A stretch of 64,000 bases of DNA from Methanosarcina sp. KYL-1 (GTDB taxonomy: Archaea > Halobacteriota > Methanosarcinia > Methanosarcinales > Methanosarcinaceae), in the NCBI RefSeq assembly GCF_024372725.1, contig NZ_VOUA01000014.1:29177-93176 (forward strand), read 5' to 3'. Below the pieces are notes generated by a model. It ran no database searches. It was not told the DNA's origin and saw nothing but the letters and a program-made list of their open reading frames with translations. The position numbers and the translations under genes were made by a program. This document shows, piece by piece, positions 55,725-64,000 of this stretch. The number at the start of each line of letters is the position of its first letter. The first letter of the stretch is position 1.

Positions 55725-57458
55725 GTGCCATATATGGAGGCTCTCGTTTTTTCGGCGTTTGTCTCGCTTCTCCTGGCATATAAGGCGTATCTTACCTTTG
55801 ACTACCGCAGGGTGCGTTTTGCAAGGTATTTCATCCTTCTCATGCTTTGCATGGCTGAATGGACGGTATTTTACGCAGGGGAAATCGGGTTTATCGGAGC
55901 CGATGCCAAGTTCCTCTGTACCCGGCTCTCATATCCGGGGAATGCTCTTCTTTCTGTTTTATGGTTTTTGTTTGCGGCTGAATACTGCGACACAGGGCGA
56001 AATTTCATTCGCAGGTTTGAAAAGTTCTTTTTCATCGAACCTGTCCTGTCGGTTCTTGCAGTTGCCACCAACAGCTTGCACTGGCTTTATTATAGCGGAT
56101 ATACCATTGAGACTTTTGGGGGAATCCCCATAATCTTATTTGAGCACGGCCCTCTTTTCCGGGTGCTTTATGTTTATTCATTTTCCCTGAGCATGCTCGG
56201 AATCTTCTTTTTTGTAAGGAGGTTCATCTCCGCAAGTCCGGCTTTGAAGCCCCAGCTGGGGGTCCTGACGACAGGGGCCCTTCTGCCGATTCTTGGAAAT
56301 TTGCTCTACGTAAAAGATATCGGGCCGTTTGCCTTCATTGACCCTACCGCTTTTTCTTTTGCTTTTGGGGGGCTGATCTTTTTGTGGGGTACCGGCAAGC
56401 ATGAGTTCCTGAACCTTGTCCCCATTGCCCGGGAAAACGTTATTGATACCATGAATGACGGGTATATTGTAGTGGACGCGGACGGGAGCATTGCTGATAT
56501 CAACAATGCGGCTCTGGAGCTGATTGGCAAAAGCAGGAAATCAGCCCTCGGGAATAGCTTGAATGGAGTTTTCGGGAGGCATGATGACTTTTTTTCGGAT
56601 CAGTGGCAGGAAGGGAGTTTCTCCGGTGAAATCTCAATAAACAAAGGTTCAAAAGCAATGTTCTTTAACGTGAACGTCTCACCTGTCCTTTTTGAAAACC
56701 GTGTTGAAGGGAGGCTTATAATGATCCGGGACGTCACAGAGGCCTACCTGTACAGAGAAGCCCTTGAGCAGGTCAACAGGAAGATCAACCTCATGAGCAG
56801 CATAACCCGGCATGACATCCTTAACCAGGTAAACGTACTTTCCGGATATACGGAACTGCTTTCCGAAATGCTCCCACCGGATGTCAAAAAAGACCTCCGG
56901 CTGGAAGGGTACCTGAAAAACCTCAAAAAATGCATTGAAACAATCCATTCCCAGAGCATTTTTACCAGGGACTACCAGGACCTGGGGGTTGTGGCCCCGG
57001 TATGGCAGTCTGTCCGCAATATGGCAATTGATGCCGCATCTTCCTTTTCAAATGCCGGGGTTGAATTCTTCATACAGGAGGGGGATATGGAAGTGCATGC
57101 AGATCCCCTCTTTCAGAAAGCATTCCATAACCTTCTTGACAGTGCTCTGTCTCATGGGAAAAATGTTAGTAGAATTTCTGTCAGTTTCAGGGAGAACGGG
57201 GAAAAGGCTGTAATCGAAGTCCTGGACAACGGCGTGGGTGTCCCTTCGGAAATGAAAGAGTCCATTTTTGAAAAGTCCGCTGAGAACAACACAGGGCTCG
57301 GGCTCTTCTTCATGAAAGACGTCTCCTCTATCACGGGCATGGAGATTAAGGAAACGGGAATAGAAGGGGAAGGCGCAAGGTTTGAAATCACCGTCCCGCC
57401 GGGGAACTGGAGATTAGCCGGGCCTGATACGGAAATCGAGCCCGGAAGCTGGTTCTAA
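55725..57458 (+). CDS. 7TM-type membrane histidine kinase with PAS domain
   Basis: At least 577 residues. Residues 1-220 are a 7TM receptor-like sensor (ALVFSAFVSLLLAYKAYLTF through AFSFAFGGLIFLWGTG), followed by PAS (about 235-340, DTMNDGYIVVDADGSIADIN), a HisKA-like helix with SSITRHDILNQVNVLSG (His about 363) and HATPase_c (LDNGVGVPSE; NTGLGLFFMKDV). GTG 55725 and ATG 55734 have no ribosome-binding site. The frame continues back to ATA 55698/ATT 55701, seven to ten bases after ggagg, adding ILQIHPAAV, which matches the N-terminus usual for this sensor type. Confidence 0.88.
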   Translation: MPYMEALVFSAFVSLLLAYKAYLTFDYRRVRFARYFILLMLCMAEWTVFYAGEIGFIGADAKFLCTRLSYPGNALLSVLWFLFAAEYCDTGRNFIRRFEKFFFIEPVLSVLAVATNSLHWLYYSGYTIETFGGIPIILFEHGPLFRVLYVYSFSLSMLGIFFFVRRFISASPALKPQLGVLTTGALLPILGNLLYVKDIGPFAFIDPTAFSFAFGGLIFLWGTGKHEFLNLVPIARENVIDTMNDGYIVVDADGSIADINNAALELIGKSRKSALGNSLNGVFGRHDDFFSDQWQEGSFSGEISINKGSKAMFFNVNVSPVLFENRVEGRLIMIRDVTEAYLYREALEQVNRKINLMSSITRHDILNQVNVLSGYTELLSEMLPPDVKKDLRLEGYLKNLKKCIETIHSQSIFTRDYQDLGVVAPVWQSVRNMAIDAASSFSNAGVEFFIQEGDMEVHADPLFQKAFHNLLDSALSHGKNVSRISVSFRENGEKAVIEVLDNGVGVPSEMKESIFEKSAENNTGLGLFFMKDVSSITGMEIKETGIEGEGARFEITVPPGNWRLAGPDTEIEPGSWF

Positions 57459-57489
57459 ACTGGCATGATCACCGGACCGGGGTAATTAA

Positions 57490-58011
57490 TCATTTCTCTT
57501 TTTCGTCAAGGAATTTCTGCACCCACACAACATCAAAATACTCTCCGAACTTGGTGCCGGCAGCTTTGAACCTTCCGCATTCCGAAAAGCCGTGTTTTTT
57601 GTGGAAATTGAGGCTGGCTTCGTTTTTCGAGGAGACATTTGCAAGCAGGCTCATCATCTTTTTTTCCCGGGCGTCCTGGCAGAGCCTGTCCAGAAGCCGG
57701 GACCCAAGGCCTTTCCGGGTGTGTTCGGGCAGGATAAAATAGGAGAGTATGCCAGTATGCCGGAAGTTAGGGAAGGGAAAATATGGCCTAAGAGCTCCGA
57801 TACCCACAATCCTGCCCTTTTTATTTTCCTTTTCATCTCCTTTTTCCTTTCCTCTTTCTTCTCCCCTTTCTTCTCTTTTTTCCTGTCCTTTTTCTTCTAT
57901 AACATAAAATGGGAAATTTTCGCCTTCTTTTTGCCCGTTTCCATTCTTAAGGGCCTGGAAAAATTCGGGGCCTACGGGAGTTTCAAGGTATGCGGAAAAG
58001 CTGTTTTTAAC
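57490..58011 (-). pseudogene. GNAT acetyltransferase, 3' part, split by TnpB element
   Basis: This encodes residues 31-203 of a phosphinothricin-acetyltransferase-like enzyme, paralogous to 21351-21842. VKNSFSAYLETPVGPEFFQAL aligns with the paralogue's IENSFAAYPEKKVPYEFFNFF. SYFILPEHTRKGLGSRLLDRL carries the acetyl-CoA loop, and NEASLNFHKKHGFSECGRFK matches the end. A Lys/Glu/Arg-rich insert (about 38 residues, EEKGQEKREERGEERGKEKG-like) is specific to this copy. The 5' part lies across the element at 59355-59444. An inner GTG at 57807 could yield only a fragment. Confidence 0.85.
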
Positions 58012-58124
58012 TTTAAGGCGGGAAGTCCCCTTCTTCGGAGCGAAGCAACAGGTGGGGGATGAAAGCTGTCAACTTCCCGACAAAGCAAGTTTAACGAAAT
58101 CTATTTATCTCTCTAAAAAATATA

Positions 58125-59249
58125 ATGTTTATTATGTTAAGAGCCTATAAATACCGAATCTACCCAGACAATGGTCAGAAAGAACTAATCAAAGTTCATT
58201 TTGGCGCATGTAGATTTGTCTATAATTGGGCTTTAGAACAGAAGATAAAAACATATCAACAATCAAATAAATCAATATCAAGATTCGACTTACAAAAGAT
58301 TTTAGTTCACGAGATAAAGCCTTCTAACGAATGGTTGAAAAAAGCTAATTCACAGGCTCTACTCGCCTCTTTGGTAAATGTAGAATCAGCATTTACAAAA
58401 TTCTTTAGAGAAAAAACTGGATTCCCAAAGTTCAAATCTAAGAAAAATCCAGTGCAGTCCTATCAAATGCCACAACATTACATGGTAAATTTTGATAGAA
58501 ATATTATCAAACTTCCCAAAATCGGAGAAGTAAATGCAGTTCTTCACAGAAGATTTGAAGGTGAAATGAAAACTGCAACTATCTCTAAATCAAGTACAGG
58601 AAAATATTTCATAAGTATTCTTGTTGACGATGGAAAAGAAACACCTGAAAAACAAGAAATATCAGAATCAAATACAATAGGCATAGATGTGGGCATAAAA
58701 GATTTTGCAATCCTTTCTAATGGAGAAAAAATAGAGAATCCCAAATACCTCAAAAATTCTCTTAAAAGAATGAAATGTTTGCAAAAAAGAGTTTCAAAGA
58801 AAGTAAAAGGTTCTAATAACCGAAACAAAGCTAGGCAACGTCTTTCAAAAATCCATGAGAAAATAAGCAACCAGAGGAACAATTTCCAGCATCAAGTCTC
58901 TTCTAAACTTATCAGCGAGAACCAAGCTATTGCGCTGGAAACTTTGAATGTTAAATGTATGGTTAAGAATCACTGTTTGGCTCAATCTATTTCGGATGCA
59001 GGATGGAGTAGATTTGTAACGAAGTTAGAATACAAAGCTGAACGGTTAGGAAAGACTATTCTAAGGATCGGAAAATTTGAGCCTTCTTCTAAGATATGTA
59101 ATGTTTGCGGTTATCATAATTCAGAATTGATATTAAAGGATAGAGAATGGGTATGTCCCTATTGCAAAACAAAGCATGATAGAGACATAAATGCTGCAAT
59201 CAATATCAAAAAATTCTCTCTGCAAGATCAAAATCTTATAGTTATCTGA
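58125..59249 (+). CDS. tnpB: TnpB RNA-guided nuclease, copy 2
   Basis: A 374-residue full-length TnpB. RuvC residues are Asp188 (IGIDVGIKDFAIL), Glu272 (ALETLNVKCM) and Asp354 (HDRDINAA). The zinc finger is CNVC (325-328) and CPYC (344-347). The N-terminus is LRAYKYRIYPDNGQKELIKVHFGACRFVYN. Codon use is much more AT-rich than copy 1 and the host genes, so the two were probably acquired separately. The start may be ATG 58125 or ATG 58134. Confidence 0.95.
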   Translation: MFIMLRAYKYRIYPDNGQKELIKVHFGACRFVYNWALEQKIKTYQQSNKSISRFDLQKILVHEIKPSNEWLKKANSQALLASLVNVESAFTKFFREKTGFPKFKSKKNPVQSYQMPQHYMVNFDRNIIKLPKIGEVNAVLHRRFEGEMKTATISKSSTGKYFISILVDDGKETPEKQEISESNTIGIDVGIKDFAILSNGEKIENPKYLKNSLKRMKCLQKRVSKKVKGSNNRNKARQRLSKIHEKISNQRNNFQHQVSSKLISENQAIALETLNVKCMVKNHCLAQSISDAGWSRFVTKLEYKAERLGKTILRIGKFEPSSKICNVCGYHNSELILKDREWVCPYCKTKHDRDINAAINIKKFSLQDQNLIVI

Positions 59250-59353
59250 CACCGTAGGAACTACGGGGATGGGCTTGTGGACTTGTGAACAGTAGTTCAA
59301 GGGATGAAGCAAGAAGCCCCTTCCTCGCCATCAGGCAGGGAGGGGTAGTTCAC
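59246..59353 (+). ncRNA. Candidate omega RNA (reRNA) of TnpB copy 2
   Basis: This interval runs from the tnpB stop to the element's right end, sharing blocks with copy 1 (tgacacc, gggcttgtggacttg, gaagccccttcctc, ggagggg, tagttcac). A stem ccccttcc/gggagggg encloses the last loop. In characterised TnpB systems the guide follows directly, which here is acetyltransferase sequence starting at about 59354. Confidence 0.5.
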
Positions 59354-59354
59354 T

Positions 59355-59444
59355 GTAGTAGTTGAATACTTCGAGCATTCTCTGGATGTCTTCGGCTGTG
59401 GCATGCCTTATTATGTAGGTGTTCGTGGTTACGGCTTCTTTCAT
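59355..59444 (-). pseudogene. GNAT acetyltransferase, 5' part, split by TnpB element
   Basis: ATG 59444, preceded by aggagag, starts 30 codons: MKEAVTTNTYIIRHATAED, then IQRMLEVFNYY. They align with the paralogue's PISPEDREAVIDIFNHY. The frame ends exactly at the element boundary and joins in phase to VKNSFSAY at 58011. The 59445-59663 gap upstream has imperfect tctctcctt repeats and no gene. Confidence 0.85.
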
Positions 59445-59663
59445 GATTCTCTCCTGTTGAAGTCTTCTCTCCTTCTGGAGTCTTCTCTCCTTCCAGTGTA
59501 TTCTCTCCTGCTTGCTTACATTAATAGTCTGGAGCTTATCACTTAAATTTTTTTATCAGTTTTGTTTTTCCTGTCCTTTTTCTTCCTCAAATACCTCTTT
59601 TCAGGAACACTGTTTCCCCGGAGTATATGCCTCTTCTAACCTGATTTTTCACAGGTGGTCGAA

Positions 59664-60365
59664 ATGAGGTTGAAAGGCAAGACTGCGATAGTTACGGGTG
59701 GTGGACGGGGGATAGGCAGGGCTATCTGCCTGGCCCTTGCGGAGGAGGGAGCAAATGTCGTTGCAGCTGCAAGGACCGGCAAAGAGATAGAAGAGACTGC
59801 GGAAATGGTCCGGAGAAAAGGGGGAAGGGCTCTTGCAGTAAAGACGGATGTAAGAAAAGCAGAAGATGTCAGAAGGCTGGTTGCAGAAACCGTCAGGGCT
59901 TTTGGGGGGATCGATATCCTCGTCAATAATGCAGGGGTTGCGTACCGGAAGTTCCTCATGGACACCACGACAAAGGAATATTATGCAATCATGGATACGA
60001 ACGTGAAGGGGATTTTTCACTGTACCAGGTATGCCCTCCCTTTTCTGCTTAAGAGCAGGCCCGGAAAAATCATCAATATCTCTTCCGGGGCAGGAAAGCA
60101 CGGGATCCCACAACTTTCAATTTATAGCGCCTCAAAATTTGCAGTGATAGGGATCACGGAGTCCCTTGCTGCCGAGCTAGGGAGAAAGGTGCGGGTCTAT
60201 GCAGTTTGTCCCGGAGGAGTGGATACACAGATGTACCGGGGTCTCTATTTCGATAGACCGCTCCTGAAACCCGAACATATAGCAGAAAAAGTGCTTGAGC
60301 TCTGTCTGCCTGAGGCGCAGGTCCCGTCGGGCACTTCAATGGAGGTTTATGCCCCATATTCATAA
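59664..60365 (+). CDS. Short-chain dehydrogenase/reductase
   Basis: A 233-residue classical SDR. The cofactor loop TGGGRGIGRA (about 11-20), DV at about 62-63, NNAG (about 87-90), NISSG with the catalytic Ser (about 136-140) and YSASK (Tyr/Lys, about 152-156) are all present. The residue after strand 2 (AARTGKEIEE) suggests NADP(H). ATG 59664 has aggtgg upstream; GTG 59655 is the alternative. Substrate is unknown. Confidence 0.92.
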   Translation: MRLKGKTAIVTGGGRGIGRAICLALAEEGANVVAAARTGKEIEETAEMVRRKGGRALAVKTDVRKAEDVRRLVAETVRAFGGIDILVNNAGVAYRKFLMDTTTKEYYAIMDTNVKGIFHCTRYALPFLLKSRPGKIINISSGAGKHGIPQLSIYSASKFAVIGITESLAAELGRKVRVYAVCPGGVDTQMYRGLYFDRPLLKPEHIAEKVLELCLPEAQVPSGTSMEVYAPYS

Positions 60366-60733
60366 TTTTTTCATTTCTGTTTTGGGGTTTTCGGAAAACT
60401 TTTACATGCCTCTTGCTGCCTGAATCTTTTTGTTTTCCACCCGGTTTTTTCCTATTTGTCATGATTTATATTTATAATTTATTTTCAGTGCGAATATATT
60501 TATATACTTATGATATTCTAGTAATCCCTGTATACAATCGATCCCGGTATACAGAACTGATTCATGTCCTGTATTCAGCAGGCCGGATCGGCAGGCCGGA
60601 TTGAAAGGTTTTCGAAATAAGCCCCGGGTCCGGAGTGTTTCAAAGTTCTTGCCTTAGTTAAAACCCAAACAAAGAGGAGATTTTGTTATCAATATATCCT
60701 CTTTAATATATTCCCTCAGAAGTGAAATAAATC

Positions 60734-61798
60734 ATGTTCTGGAATAAAAACAACATTGTGGAAAAAATCAGTGAAATCCCCCTTACACTTGATGACATCT
60801 CCGAAGACCTCTTCGGAGGAGTAAGCACCAATAATGGTTTCCTGCACAGGGTCGGCCTCCCTGGCAAAAATGACCCCGCGGATATGTACATGTGCGAGGG
60901 CCTGTGTGTTGGTGTAAATATTGAACCTGAACTGGTCTACCCGTATGTTTCAGGAGCACTTTCCGGAAAATATGCTGTCCGGTCAAGCCCTCAAGGTTTC
61001 ATGCTTCCCTATTCATTTTCCGGCAGCGGGCCCAGGAAGGAATGCAGGGTACTCCAGCCTTCCGAGCTGGAAGCAGAGTTTCCCCTGGCTTACTACAGGG
61101 TGATGGATTTTAAAGCCAATTTCCACCACGACTCCTCCCCGCTTGGCTCCCCTGACTATTATAGTGTGCGGGGGACGAAACTTCTGGAATACCTCAACAC
61201 CCCGAAAATCATTGTCAACGAGGGCTACCGCATGCAGGCTGCTTATGATGAAGCCGGAAAACACCTTTTCAGGGAAGGCTGCGGGATTGTCCTTAAGGAC
61301 CCTGAAATGTACCATTACGTGACAGCAGTCCTGAACAGCCCTGTTGCAAGGCTCTTTCCTGCGGTCTGCAGGTACAGGATGGTGTACTGCGACACCCTTA
61401 CCCCTTCAGTCCTGAAGCGCTTCCCTATGGCATTTCCGGAAAACGAAGCAGTCAAAAACCTTATCAGCACACTTTCCAGTTACCTCATCTTAATCCACAG
61501 GCAAAAGTATGCAGCTGCAGGGGCCGGAGCTTCGGGCTCGCTCCGCGAACTGGCCGGGTTCTACGAAGAGATTACAAACCGCCTGGTCCTGGATACTTAT
61601 CTCGGAATCGAACCGGCTCCCAAGCTCCTTGATATTCTGGAAGAAAACATCCATCCGTATGCCGGGGAAATGGAGTGGGAAAGCTGCGAAAGCCTGCTGA
61701 GTGCGATGCAATATGTAAAGCAAGAGATTACATCCATTCTCAATACCGAAAAATGCGGGCTTGATCTCGGACTTCCGGATGTCCTGAGTCTTCCGTAA
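60734..61798 (+). CDS. Detached TaqI-like DNA-specificity domain protein, copy 1
   Basis: A 354-residue protein. The C-terminal two-thirds resembles the TaqI/Eco57I-type target-recognition domain of type IIG enzymes: KLLEYLNTPKIIVNEGYRMQ (about 151-170), then AAYDEAGKHLFREGCGIVLK, EMYHYVTAVLNSPVARLF and LTPSVLKRFPMAFP (about 219-232). There is no SAM motif or NPPY, so it has no methylase, and no nuclease motif is visible. It is a paralogue of the 62591-63685 product, with the same MFW.KN.I.EK start and the same upstream context. It may bind DNA or a partner enzyme. Confidence 0.6.
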   Translation: MFWNKNNIVEKISEIPLTLDDISEDLFGGVSTNNGFLHRVGLPGKNDPADMYMCEGLCVGVNIEPELVYPYVSGALSGKYAVRSSPQGFMLPYSFSGSGPRKECRVLQPSELEAEFPLAYYRVMDFKANFHHDSSPLGSPDYYSVRGTKLLEYLNTPKIIVNEGYRMQAAYDEAGKHLFREGCGIVLKDPEMYHYVTAVLNSPVARLFPAVCRYRMVYCDTLTPSVLKRFPMAFPENEAVKNLISTLSSYLILIHRQKYAAAGAGASGSLRELAGFYEEITNRLVLDTYLGIEPAPKLLDILEENIHPYAGEMEWESCESLLSAMQYVKQEITSILNTEKCGLDLGLPDVLSLP

Positions 61799-62590
61799 AA
61801 TAGCAGCGGATGCTGAACAAATAGGTTCCCTTACCCATTTTTCCGGGGAGACTTTGATCAGCACCCATACCTTTTAGTCCGTATTTGACTTTTGTTATGC
61901 GCTTTTCAATATTTTAACCTGCATCCAACTCTTTTAATCCTTTCAGACTCGAGTGAAATTCTTCACGAATATCCTTTACAATTGCATTTATAGTCTCTCC
62001 GGATTCCCCCGGTTTCGGCTTTTATCCTTCATCATTTTACATTTAGATTTTTATGAAAAAGTTTATATATTTTAACCCTTTCTAACCCACTCGTAGAAGA
62101 TGCTCTCAGAGCTAAAAAGCGGGTCATACACGAAGAGCCTATCGGGCTGCAATACTCCACACATCTCTACTGCATTTACGGAATAATTCCTGATACTCCC
62201 TATGCTGCTGGGAGCCAGGAACAAAGCCAGACACGTTATTCCCTTCCGCATATCTGAAAAATACCGTGATAAAACCGGTGGCTCTGAGAGAATTTTTTTA
62301 CTATTTGAAGACCGGGAAGGAAAAAGGGCTGTAAAAGCATTCGCAGAAAAGAGTTTCCTCCTCAAAGGCATTCATTTTTTTATACCTCGGAAAACTGTCC
62401 GGGTGAATGAGATGGGTTGAAAATGGGTTTCAATCCCGGATTTCCGATTAAGGGATTTACTGACGTAAAATTTAATAAAGCGTGCTAAAAGCAAGAACCG
62501 GATTTGGAAGAAAGTACGAGACCGATTTAGAAAAAATTCATAACAGATTTATAATAATTCCAAGGTTTTACCAGTGAAGTGAAACAAACC
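61799..62590. other. Intergenic region between the two specificity-like genes
   Basis: About 790 bp with no supported gene. Opposing frames at 62072-62371 (minus) and 62202-62420 (plus) overlap, neither has a convincing start or family, and one may be a decayed gene. An AT-rich stretch at about 62040-62075 looks like a promoter. Confidence 0.4.
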
Positions 62591-63685
62591 ATGTTCTGGA
62601 GCAAAAATAGCATTATAGAAAAAGTGAGCCAGATTCCGAACACTCTTAAAGACATTTCTGTGGACATTTTCTGTGGGGTGAGCGAGGACCGGGACTACCT
62701 GCACAGGGTGGACCTTTCGGATAAGAATGACCCTGAAGCTCCCTGTGTGTGCAGGGGCCAGGACCGGGAACCGAACCCGGAAGAAGAACTTATGTACTCC
62801 TGCATAGACAGTAACAATCCCGGCGAATATGCCATCCACCCTGCTCCTTACCGCTTCATGCTGCCCTACCGGATAACAGGCGAAGGGGCAAAAAAAGAAT
62901 TCCGGCTCCTGGCCCCCGAAGAATTGAAAGCCGAATTCCCTCTGGCTTATTCCCGGCTTTCGGAGTTCAAAAAGCTTTTCAAGCACGATGAAACTGCGCT
63001 TTCTTCATTTGACTACGGCCTGAAAGGCTGCAAACTGCTTCAGTACCTCAACACGCCGAAGATTATCGTTGCCGACCACTACAGCCTCCGGGCCTCCTTT
63101 GATGCAGCCGGAAACCACATTTTTGAAGACAGCTGCGGAATTATCCTTCAGGACCCTTCCCGTTACCCCTACGTCACGGCTGCTCTGAACAGTTCGATTG
63201 CAAGGGTCTTTTCGGAAATCTGCCAGCGTGAAAACCTTTCAAGCAGCCTCCTTACCCCTGCTGCTCTAAGGCGCTTTCCCATTGCTTTTCCTGATGACAA
63301 ACTCATTGAAAACCTTGTCACTACCATTTCCCGCTACCTTATTTATATCCACGGGCAGATGTACGGGGCAGTTTCCTGCGGTTTTTCAGGGAACGGTGAA
63401 GGCTCCAGGGACTATGAGCTGATGAAGTTCTACGGAAGGATCGTAAACCTGCTGGTCCTGGACACCTATCTCACAAAGGACCTTGACCCCCGTTTCCTGG
63501 AAATCCTGGGGGAAAACATAAAGCCTTTCGAGGGCTCTTTCGAATACGAAAGTGACAGGAGCCTGCTTGAAGACCTGCATGCCGTAAAACAGCAGATCCT
63601 GGATACCCCGGATTTCGGGAAGTGCAGGTTTAACAGTGAGTTTACAAATATCCTTGCCACCCTGAAAAATAATGGGGTATGGTAA
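62591..63685 (+). CDS. Detached TaqI-like DNA-specificity domain protein, copy 2
   Basis: A 364-residue paralogue of the 60734 product. Shared blocks: MFWSKNSIIEKVSQIPNTLKDIS, YLHRVDLSDKNDPE, FMLPYRITGEGAKKEFRLL, then KLLQYLNTPKIIVADHYSLR, FDAAGNHIFEDSCGIILQDP, YVTAALNSSIARVF and LTPAALRRFPIAFP. These are the marks of a TaqI-type specificity domain without a methylase. ATG 62591 matches the start of copy 1; GTG 62579 is open in frame but unlikely. It has its own upstream gap, so it is probably transcribed separately. Confidence 0.6.
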   Translation: MFWSKNSIIEKVSQIPNTLKDISVDIFCGVSEDRDYLHRVDLSDKNDPEAPCVCRGQDREPNPEEELMYSCIDSNNPGEYAIHPAPYRFMLPYRITGEGAKKEFRLLAPEELKAEFPLAYSRLSEFKKLFKHDETALSSFDYGLKGCKLLQYLNTPKIIVADHYSLRASFDAAGNHIFEDSCGIILQDPSRYPYVTAALNSSIARVFSEICQRENLSSSLLTPAALRRFPIAFPDDKLIENLVTTISRYLIYIHGQMYGAVSCGFSGNGEGSRDYELMKFYGRIVNLLVLDTYLTKDLDPRFLEILGENIKPFEGSFEYESDRSLLEDLHAVKQQILDTPDFGKCRFNSEFTNILATLKNNGVW

Positions 63686-63986
63686 GCAAACGCAGAAAAA
63701 GCCAACTTTCCAGGGATTTTTCCCACTCTGGGTTACTCTAGGTCACTCTTGGTTACTGTAGGTCACTCTTTATCGCCCTGGGTTACTCCGGTTCACTCTT
63801 GATCGCTCTTGATATCTCTGGGTTACTCCGGTTCACTCCTGGTTACTCCGGGGCTTTTCCCTTTCTTTTGACTTTTTAGGAGCATTAAGGGCTAATCCCC
63901 GCTTTTTCAAAGGCGGGATACAGCCCGTCAACTCCAACAACGCAACTTTATTAACATATGTATAGTAACCATCTACATAAAATAAT
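63686..63986. repeat. Degenerate ggttactc/ggtcactc repeat region
   Basis: From about 63725 to 63855 the sequences gggttactccggttcactc and ggttactctaggtcactc recur with irregular spacing. No gene is visible between the specificity-like gene and the next start at 63987. Confidence 0.6.
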
Positions 63987-64000
63987 ATGCCAGAGAAAGA
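63987..64000 (+). CDS. Start of a gene running off the window (tentative)
   Basis: ATG 63987 follows an AT-rich promoter-like stretch (taacatatgtatagtaacc) and reads M-P-E-K before the window ends. It is too short to identify. Confidence 0.25.

Larger units (their letters stand above)
58012..59354 (+). mobile_element. IS605-type TnpB-only element, copy 2
   Basis: About 1343 bp, inserted after the target-like tttttaac (58004-58011). Left end tttaaggcgggaagtcccc and right end ...ggagggg then tagttcac align with copy 1. The left end has a small hairpin (cttcg-gag-cgaag, near 58035). Removal of exactly 58012-59354 rejoins an acetyltransferase frame. There is no tnpA and no target duplication, as expected for this single-strand transposition family. 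Confidence 0.85.

Noticed and set aside
62072..62420. Opposed frames 62072-62371 (minus) and 62202-62420 (plus)
   Set aside because: They overlap, neither has a convincing start or family, and I cannot choose between a decayed gene and chance.

Overview
The window looks like a chromosomal stretch from a Methanosarcina-type methanogenic archaeon. The basis is the gene set: CofD (coenzyme F420), SepCysS for tRNA-dependent cysteine synthesis alongside a class I CysRS, archaeal RpoL, Csl4, Dph2, archaeal-type Hpt, PocR/PAS and 7TM-type histidine kinases, a MEDS-domain remnant, a PGF-CTERM-like surface protein and a FmdE-domain protein. I infer the genus from this repertoire; no search was run.

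Layout. 1-16 kb is mostly housekeeping: an LpdD-like protein, an HD phosphohydrolase, cofD, a secreted FmdE protein, hpt overlapping dph2, a METTL5-like RNA methylase, csl4, rpoL, SepCysS, an ArsR regulator, a DUF2148 ferredoxin-domain protein, two related secreted proteins sharing an upstream palindrome, lysA and tRNA-Gly(CCC). 16-31 kb holds shorter units: a thioesterase, an RNase III-like protein, two ICMT-type membrane methyltransferases, a PPOX-ferredoxin fusion, a kinase-like protein, an acetyltransferase, MarR and rhodanese genes, an isochorismatase, an NlpC/P60-like protein, DUF2284, a Kef-type antiporter and a winged-helix regulator. 31-39 kb holds the first TnpB element, maf, small zinc-ribbon genes, cysS, a nonsense-bearing pseudogene, a Lon-like S16 protease and a metallophosphoesterase. 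39-46 kb has a large PocR/PAS/GAF histidine kinase behind a truncated MEDS fragment, then an Lhr-type helicase.

46.4-52 kb is the main accessory region. An AT-rich island pairs a CARF-like/HTH regulator with a divergent set encoding a tiny membrane protein, a minimal staphylococcal-nuclease-fold protein, an unknown protein and a membrane protein. Next come a hicBA toxin-antitoxin pair set among four copies of a dispersed repeat, and a SAM methyltransferase. 52-64 kb carries a 1006-residue beta-helix surface protein, a 7TM histidine kinase, an acetyltransferase gene split by a second TnpB element, an SDR enzyme and two paralogous proteins that look like detached TaqI-type DNA-specificity domains.

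The clearest unusual results are these. (1) The acetyltransferase gene is cut by the TnpB element so that exact removal restores a 203-codon frame. (2) The CARF island may be an unrecognised defence or signalling module. (3) The TaqI-like specificity proteins occur in tandem with no methylase. (4) Three genes have reading frames running past every canonical start to an AUU or AUA codon near a purine-rich SD-like sequence. (5) Short tandem arrays with unrelated units are numerous, and one has expanded inside the Csl4 reading frame.
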